From Dehalococcoidales bacterium (GTDB taxonomy: Bacteria > Chloroflexota > Dehalococcoidia > Dehalococcoidales > UBA5760), in NCBI GenBank assembly GCA_030640485.1, contig DAOWJG010000059.1, forward strand, positions 1 through 7,755: a stretch of DNA of 7,755 nucleotides. Reading direction: 5' to 3'. The notes beneath the pieces were generated by a model. The model was not told where the DNA came from. It saw only the letters and a program-made list of their open reading frames with translations, and did not search any database. Shown here piece by piece: positions 4,894 to 7,755 of this stretch. Made by a program: the position numbers and the translations under genes. Position 1 is the first letter of the stretch. Each line of letters opens with the position of its first letter.

Positions 4894-5904
4894 TTGAGTA
4901 AGTCCCCCTATTTTGTCGATTGGGCGATAACCGGAAGATGTAATCTGAGCTGTCGGCACTGCCGCGGCTTCCCTGGGGGTGAGCTATCAACCGAGAGAGC
5001 CAGAAGTCTTATCGCCGAGATGGCCGAGCTTGGGCCCGGTTGGGTTCTCGTTGAAGGGGGAGAACCACTGCTACGGAAAGACCTATTTGAGTTACTGGGA
5101 TTGATGCAGCAAAAGCGGCTTGAGGTTCACCTGATTACCAATGGTATACTGCTTAGCCCTCAAATACTCACCAGCCTCAAGCAGCTAGAGGTAAGAGTTG
5201 TCATAAGCATTGATGGTGCCACCGCGGTAACCCATGAGTCAATAAGGGGTGGTGCTAGCTTTAAGAAGGTGGTTGAACAAGCTCGTAATTGCGCTCAAGG
5301 AGGGCTTCTTGAAGCTATAGACTTCACCATTCTGAAGAGGAACTACACCGAAATACCAGCAATTTTTGGGTTAGCTGCCTCAATTGGAGTGCCCAAGATA
5401 ACCTTAATCGGGCTAAAACCATGTCAGGATTACTCTGGAGAGCTTCTCTCTCCCCAGGAATACTGTGAAGCCATCAAGCTCACCTGTCAGGCAGCGCAGG
5501 AAACCGGAGTTGAGTTCTTCTTTGACGAGCCGTACTTCTGGGCTACAGTAAAGGAATTAGGGCTTACTGCCCACTTGCCAGCGTCAACCGCTGGCATTGT
5601 TATCTCCTCGACCTCAGCCTGCGCTTTTGGTGAGTATCTTTTCATTGAGTCCACCGGTGAAGTAAAACCCTGTAGCTTTGCCCCTCTTGTTTTGGGTAAT
5701 GTTAATGAGAAACCCTTGGGCGAAATCTGGAGCGAGATGCTTGTCTCCCCCTTTCTCCGCCAGCTTAAAGACCCAGAGAGTAGAACTGGATATTGTCGGA
5801 GCTGCCAGTATCTAGCCGATTGTATGGGGTGTCGCTCCCGAACCTTTGCCCTCACCGGCGACTGGTTTGCCTCCGACCCTGTTTGCCCGCTACAACCTAG
5901 ATAA
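4894..5904 (+). CDS. Radical SAM/SPASM-domain protein of unknown substrate
   Basis: A 336-residue protein. The radical SAM cluster is CNLSCRHC (C16, C20, C23: CX3CX2C), binding the 4Fe-4S cluster that cleaves S-adenosylmethionine. GGEPL (55-59) is the SAM-binding glycine motif, and the TIM-barrel strands continue through ITNG (81-84) and ISIDGAT (104-110). The C-terminal SPASM domain has seven cysteines: C243-X11-G-X4-C260, then C301-X2-C304-X5-C310-X2-C313, then C331, enough for auxiliary clusters. The CX2CX5CX2C spacing is one residue shorter than the usual CX2CX5CX3C. SPASM proteins modify peptides (PqqE, AlbA), enzymes (anSME) or haem precursors (AhbD, NirJ). No precursor-like peptide gene is adjacent, so the substrate is unknown. 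TTG at 4894 is chosen because AGGAG (4881-4885) is 8 bases upstream. It is the first gene of a two-gene operon. Confidence 0.92.
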   Translation: MSKSPYFVDWAITGRCNLSCRHCRGFPGGELSTERARSLIAEMAELGPGWVLVEGGEPLLRKDLFELLGLMQQKRLEVHLITNGILLSPQILTSLKQLEVRVVISIDGATAVTHESIRGGASFKKVVEQARNCAQGGLLEAIDFTILKRNYTEIPAIFGLAASIGVPKITLIGLKPCQDYSGELLSPQEYCEAIKLTCQAAQETGVEFFFDEPYFWATVKELGLTAHLPASTAGIVISSTSACAFGEYLFIESTGEVKPCSFAPLVLGNVNEKPLGEIWSEMLVSPFLRQLKDPESRTGYCRSCQYLADCMGCRSRTFALTGDWFASDPVCPLQPR

Positions 5905-5910
5905 AGGAGG
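5905..5910 (+). promoter_or_regulatory. Consensus Shine-Dalgarno that fixes an ACG start for the DUF1464 gene
   Basis: AGGAGG begins directly after the radical SAM stop codon and lies 5 bases before the ACG at 5916. The first ATG in frame is 57 bases from the box and has no comparable signal, so the box marks the ACG as the initiation site. Confidence 0.8.
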
Positions 5911-5915
5911 CTGAG

Positions 5916-6971
5916 ACGAGAGTCATCGGTATTGACCCCGGGACGGGGAGCTTTGATTTCTTCGGTATGGAAGGGGAAAAGGTTATCCTGGATACTTCTG
6001 TGCCGGTGCCTGAGGTTACCCAAAACCCGGATGTGCTGCTGGATACTGTGCGCAGTGTCTTCCCGCTGGATATGATAGTCGGTCCCTCTGGTTATGGCCT
6101 GCCGGTAACCCCAATCAGGGACATAACTGAGAGGGAATTAACTTTGATGGTACCTGATGCTAAGGGTATTCCGCTATGTGGTGGCATCAGGGCGGTTGTC
6201 AGGCGGATGAAGGACGAAGGCTTCCCGCTCTATTTCACCCCGGGGGTCATTCACCTCTCCACCGTGCCCGCTTGTAGGAAGGCGAACAGGATGGATATGG
6301 GCACCGCCGACAAGGTGTGCTGTACCGCTCTGGCGATAAGAAACCAGGCAGAACGCTACGGTATAGGCTATAACGAGACCTCTTTTATCCTGGTGGAGGT
6401 GGGCTATGCCTTTAATGCCGTCATCGGTGTTGACGGGGGTAGGATAGTTGATGGTTTGGGGGGGACATCAGGTGGTCCCGGTTTCATAACGTTGGGAAAT
6501 ATGGATTCCGAGCTGGCGGTGCGACTGGGGAAGTTTCCTGGGGTGGTGCTCTTTAGCGGTGGTGCCAGGGATATGAGTGGTCGGGATGATTTGACCCCTG
6601 AGGAGCTGGCCCGGGAGCACTATAAATATCCAGAGGCCTGGAATATGCTTCTAGAGAGTATCGCTAAGGGAGTGGCGGCGATGATGGTGAGTGTGGAAAA
6701 GCCAAGGGAGGTTCTGCTTTCAGGCCGGCTTGCCCGAATTCCTGAGATTGCCCAGGCGCTAGAAGTTAGGTTAGCTCGGTTCGGTAAGGTGCGAAGGCTG
6801 GAGAGGAGAGCCGGTGTTGCCAAGGAGGCGGCGGAAGGGGCCTATATCATTGGGGAGGGGTTGTTGGGTGGCAGATATAAGGGCATTGTTGACTGTCTGG
6901 AGCTTAAGGGAGCCCGCGGCACGATGTATGATCATATCCGGCTCAAGGGAATTAAGCTGGAGAGGCCGTAA
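5916..6971 (+). CDS. DUF1464 family protein (COG2441, predicted butyrate kinase; ASKHA fold), apparent ACG start
   Basis: Read from ACG the product is 351 residues. It opens with RVIGIDPGTGSFDFFG (2-17), the phosphate-binding N-terminal hairpin of the ASKHA (actin/sugar kinase/Hsp70) fold as seen in COG2441 proteins. Other recognisable family blocks are VPACRKANRMDMGTADK (117-133), GGRIVDGLGGTSGGPGF (174-190), VLLSGRLARIP (266-276) and GAYIIGEGLLGG (308-319). The family is annotated as a predicted butyrate kinase; no activity is established to my knowledge. The first ATG in frame, at 5967, would remove DPGTGS and so is unlikely to make a functional protein. ACG is not a normal start: either it is used here, or it is a C-for-T sequencing or population variant of ATG. 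Frame above is closed by TAG at 5898. The gene follows the radical SAM stop by 11 bases, so the two are co-transcribed. Confidence 0.88.
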   Translation, partial: TRVIGIDPGTGSFDFFGMEGEKVILDTSVPVPEVTQNPDVLLDTVRSVFPLDMIVGPSGYGLPVTPIRDITERELTLMVPDAKGIPLCGGIRAVVRRMKDEGFPLYFTPGVIHLSTVPACRKANRMDMGTADKVCCTALAIRNQAERYGIGYNETSFILVEVGYAFNAVIGVDGGRIVDGLGGTSGGPGFITLGNMDSELAVRLGKFPGVVLFSGGARDMSGRDDLTPEELAREHYKYPEAWNMLLESIAKGVAAMMVSVEKPREVLLSGRLARIPEIAQALEVRLARFGKVRRLERRAGVAKEAAEGAYIIGEGLLGGRYKGIVDCLELKGARGTMYDHIRLKGIKLERP

Positions 6972-7040
6972 GAGTTTCCCCTTCAAACTAAAAGCCTTAT
7001 TTGGGCTGCTTCCCCTTATTACAAGCACTATCTCAGCCTG

Positions 7041-7049
7041 TGATATAAT
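7041..7049 (+). promoter_or_regulatory. Extended -10 promoter of prfA
   Basis: TGATATAAT combines the TGn extension with a perfect -10 hexamer (7044-7049). The best -35 (TTACAA, 7019-7024) is poor and 19 bases away. A start near 7056 gives a leader of about 18 bases that still includes the Shine-Dalgarno. The rest of the 102-base gap after the DUF1464 gene shows no clear terminator. Confidence 0.6.
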
Positions 7050-7073
7050 ATCAAGGGTGAGGTAGTTTAGATT

Positions 7074-7755
7074 ATGCTGGATAGATTAGCCAGAATAGAG
7101 AAACGTTACCAGGAGCTGGGTGAAGAGATGGCTCTGCCTGAGGTAGCCTCGGATATAAAGCGCTTGCAGCAGCTGGCTCAGGAGAGAGCCAGCGTTCAAG
7201 ACCTGGTTACCAAATACCGGGAGTATAAGGCTGTTGCCAAGTCACTGGAAGACACCAGGGCGATGCTGAATGATGCGCTGGATGAAGATATGAAGACTTT
7301 GGTTAAGCAGGAAGTAGTGAGCCTGGAAGCAAAACAAGGCCAACTGCTTTCTGAGCTGAGGCTGGGCCTTCTACCTAAGGATGCCAACGATGAGAGAGAC
7401 GTTATCATGGAGGTTCGGGCGGGGGCGGGGGGTGATGAAGCGGCACTGTTTGCGGCTGACCTATTCCGGATGTACAGCCGGTATGCTCAGTCTCAGGGCT
7501 GGGCGGTAGACATTGTTGATAGCAATCAGAGCACCATCGGCGGCTTTAAGGAAATCATATTTGAGGTGAAGGGCAAGGGCAAGGGTGCTTTCAGCCGCCT
7601 CAAGTATGAGCGGGGCGTCCATCGGGTGCAGCGGGTGCCGGTTACCGAATCTTCAGGCAGGATTCATACCTCAACGGCGACCGTAGCTGTTCTCCCTGAG
7701 GCAAGTGAGGTAGAGGTATCTATTAACCCGGATGACCTGCGGACTGATATCTTCC
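7074..7755 (+). CDS. prfA: Peptide chain release factor 1 (RF1), N-terminal 227 residues; cut by window edge
   Basis: RF1 reads UAA and UAG stop codons in the ribosomal A site and triggers peptide release. The visible 227 residues, of about 355-360 expected, comprise the helical N-terminal domain (about 1-105) and the start of the codon-recognition region. Diagnostic blocks are [20 protein letters not shown] (113-132), [12 protein letters not shown] (178-189), [10 protein letters not shown] (191-200) and TVAVLPE (203-209). The GGQ loop and the PxT anticodon tripeptide lie beyond the window. ATG at 7074 has GAGGT (7059-7063) 10 bases upstream, and [15 protein letters not shown] is a typical RF1 start. 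Residues 166-171 read KGKGKG, encoded by a 6-bp repeat, where B. subtilis RF1 as I recall it has two fewer residues. prfA is often followed by the methyltransferase gene prmC, not visible here. Confidence 0.97.
   Translation, partial: MLDRLARIEKRYQELGEEMALPEVASDIKRLQQLAQERASVQDLVTKYREYKAVAKSLEDTRAMLNDALDEDMKTLVKQEVVSLEAKQGQLLSELRLGLLPKDANDERDVIMEVRAGAGGDEAALFAADLFRMYSRYAQSQGWAVDIVDSNQSTIGGFKEIIFEVKGKGKGAFSRLKYERGVHRVQRVPVTESSGRIHTSTATVAVLPEASEVEVSINPDDLRTDIF

Noticed and set aside
5487..6023. Minus-strand open frame of 178 codons opposite the radical SAM gene and the DUF1464 start
   Set aside because: It lies over the SPASM cysteines and the DUF1464 N-terminus, and its translation shows no recognisable domain. 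The plus-strand genes explain the region fully.
6620..7065. Several short frames on both strands over the DUF1464 3' end and the gap before prfA
   Set aside because: Low-complexity translations without a ribosome site, shadowing the DUF1464 frame; the gap is better explained as the prfA promoter.
7196..7408. Serine-rich minus-strand frame of 70 codons
   Set aside because: Antisense of the glutamate/leucine-rich RF1 N-terminal helices, the usual source of serine-rich shadow frames.

Overview
The window looks like ordinary chromosome from a bacterium of roughly 50% GC. The gene set is bacterial: class I release factor RF1, tRNA-Glu without an encoded CCA end, a TIGR03960-type radical SAM protein and a DedA protein. 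The mixture of a COG2441/DUF1464 protein (best known from archaea) with an Rv2613c-like HIT protein and frequent TTG starts reminds me of Chloroflexota, possibly Dehalococcoidia. That placement is an impression and was not tested. I see no phage, complete insertion sequence, plasmid or CRISPR array.

Layout. Positions 1-425 (-) hold the N-terminal part of a TIGR03960-like B12-binding/radical SAM protein, preceded by a leader made of 38/39-bp tandem repeats (421-516), each carrying a Shine-Dalgarno-like box. Positions 583-1368 (-) encode an RNase Z-like metallo-beta-lactamase-fold hydrolase. Divergent from it, 1621-2094 (+) encodes a HIT-family protein, which converges on a small YkoF/MTH1187-type thiamine-binding protein at 2133-2381 (-). 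A gene-poor stretch (2382-2614) holds a possible promoter and a 20-bp tandem repeat abutting tRNA-Glu(TTC) at 2615-2687 (-). A DedA/VTT membrane protein (2862-3479, +) converges on, and overlaps by 24 bp, an MFS transporter (3456-4736, -). Divergent from that, 4894-5904 (+) encodes a radical SAM/SPASM protein, followed 11 bp later by a DUF1464 (predicted butyrate kinase, ASKHA fold) gene whose conserved N-terminus requires an ACG start at 5916. The window ends inside prfA (7074 onward, +), which appears to have its own promoter.

How the genes fit together. Most are single-gene units with their own promoter-like sequences. The only convincing operon is the radical SAM/SPASM-DUF1464 pair, which is the best candidate here for an uncharacterised pathway. 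Several starts (MBL, DedA, and less surely MFS) have a -10-like box about 10 bases upstream and no Shine-Dalgarno, which suggests leaderless mRNAs alongside SD-led genes. The points most worth checking are the ACG start, the repeated ribosome-binding region before the TIGR03960 gene, and the leaderless pattern.
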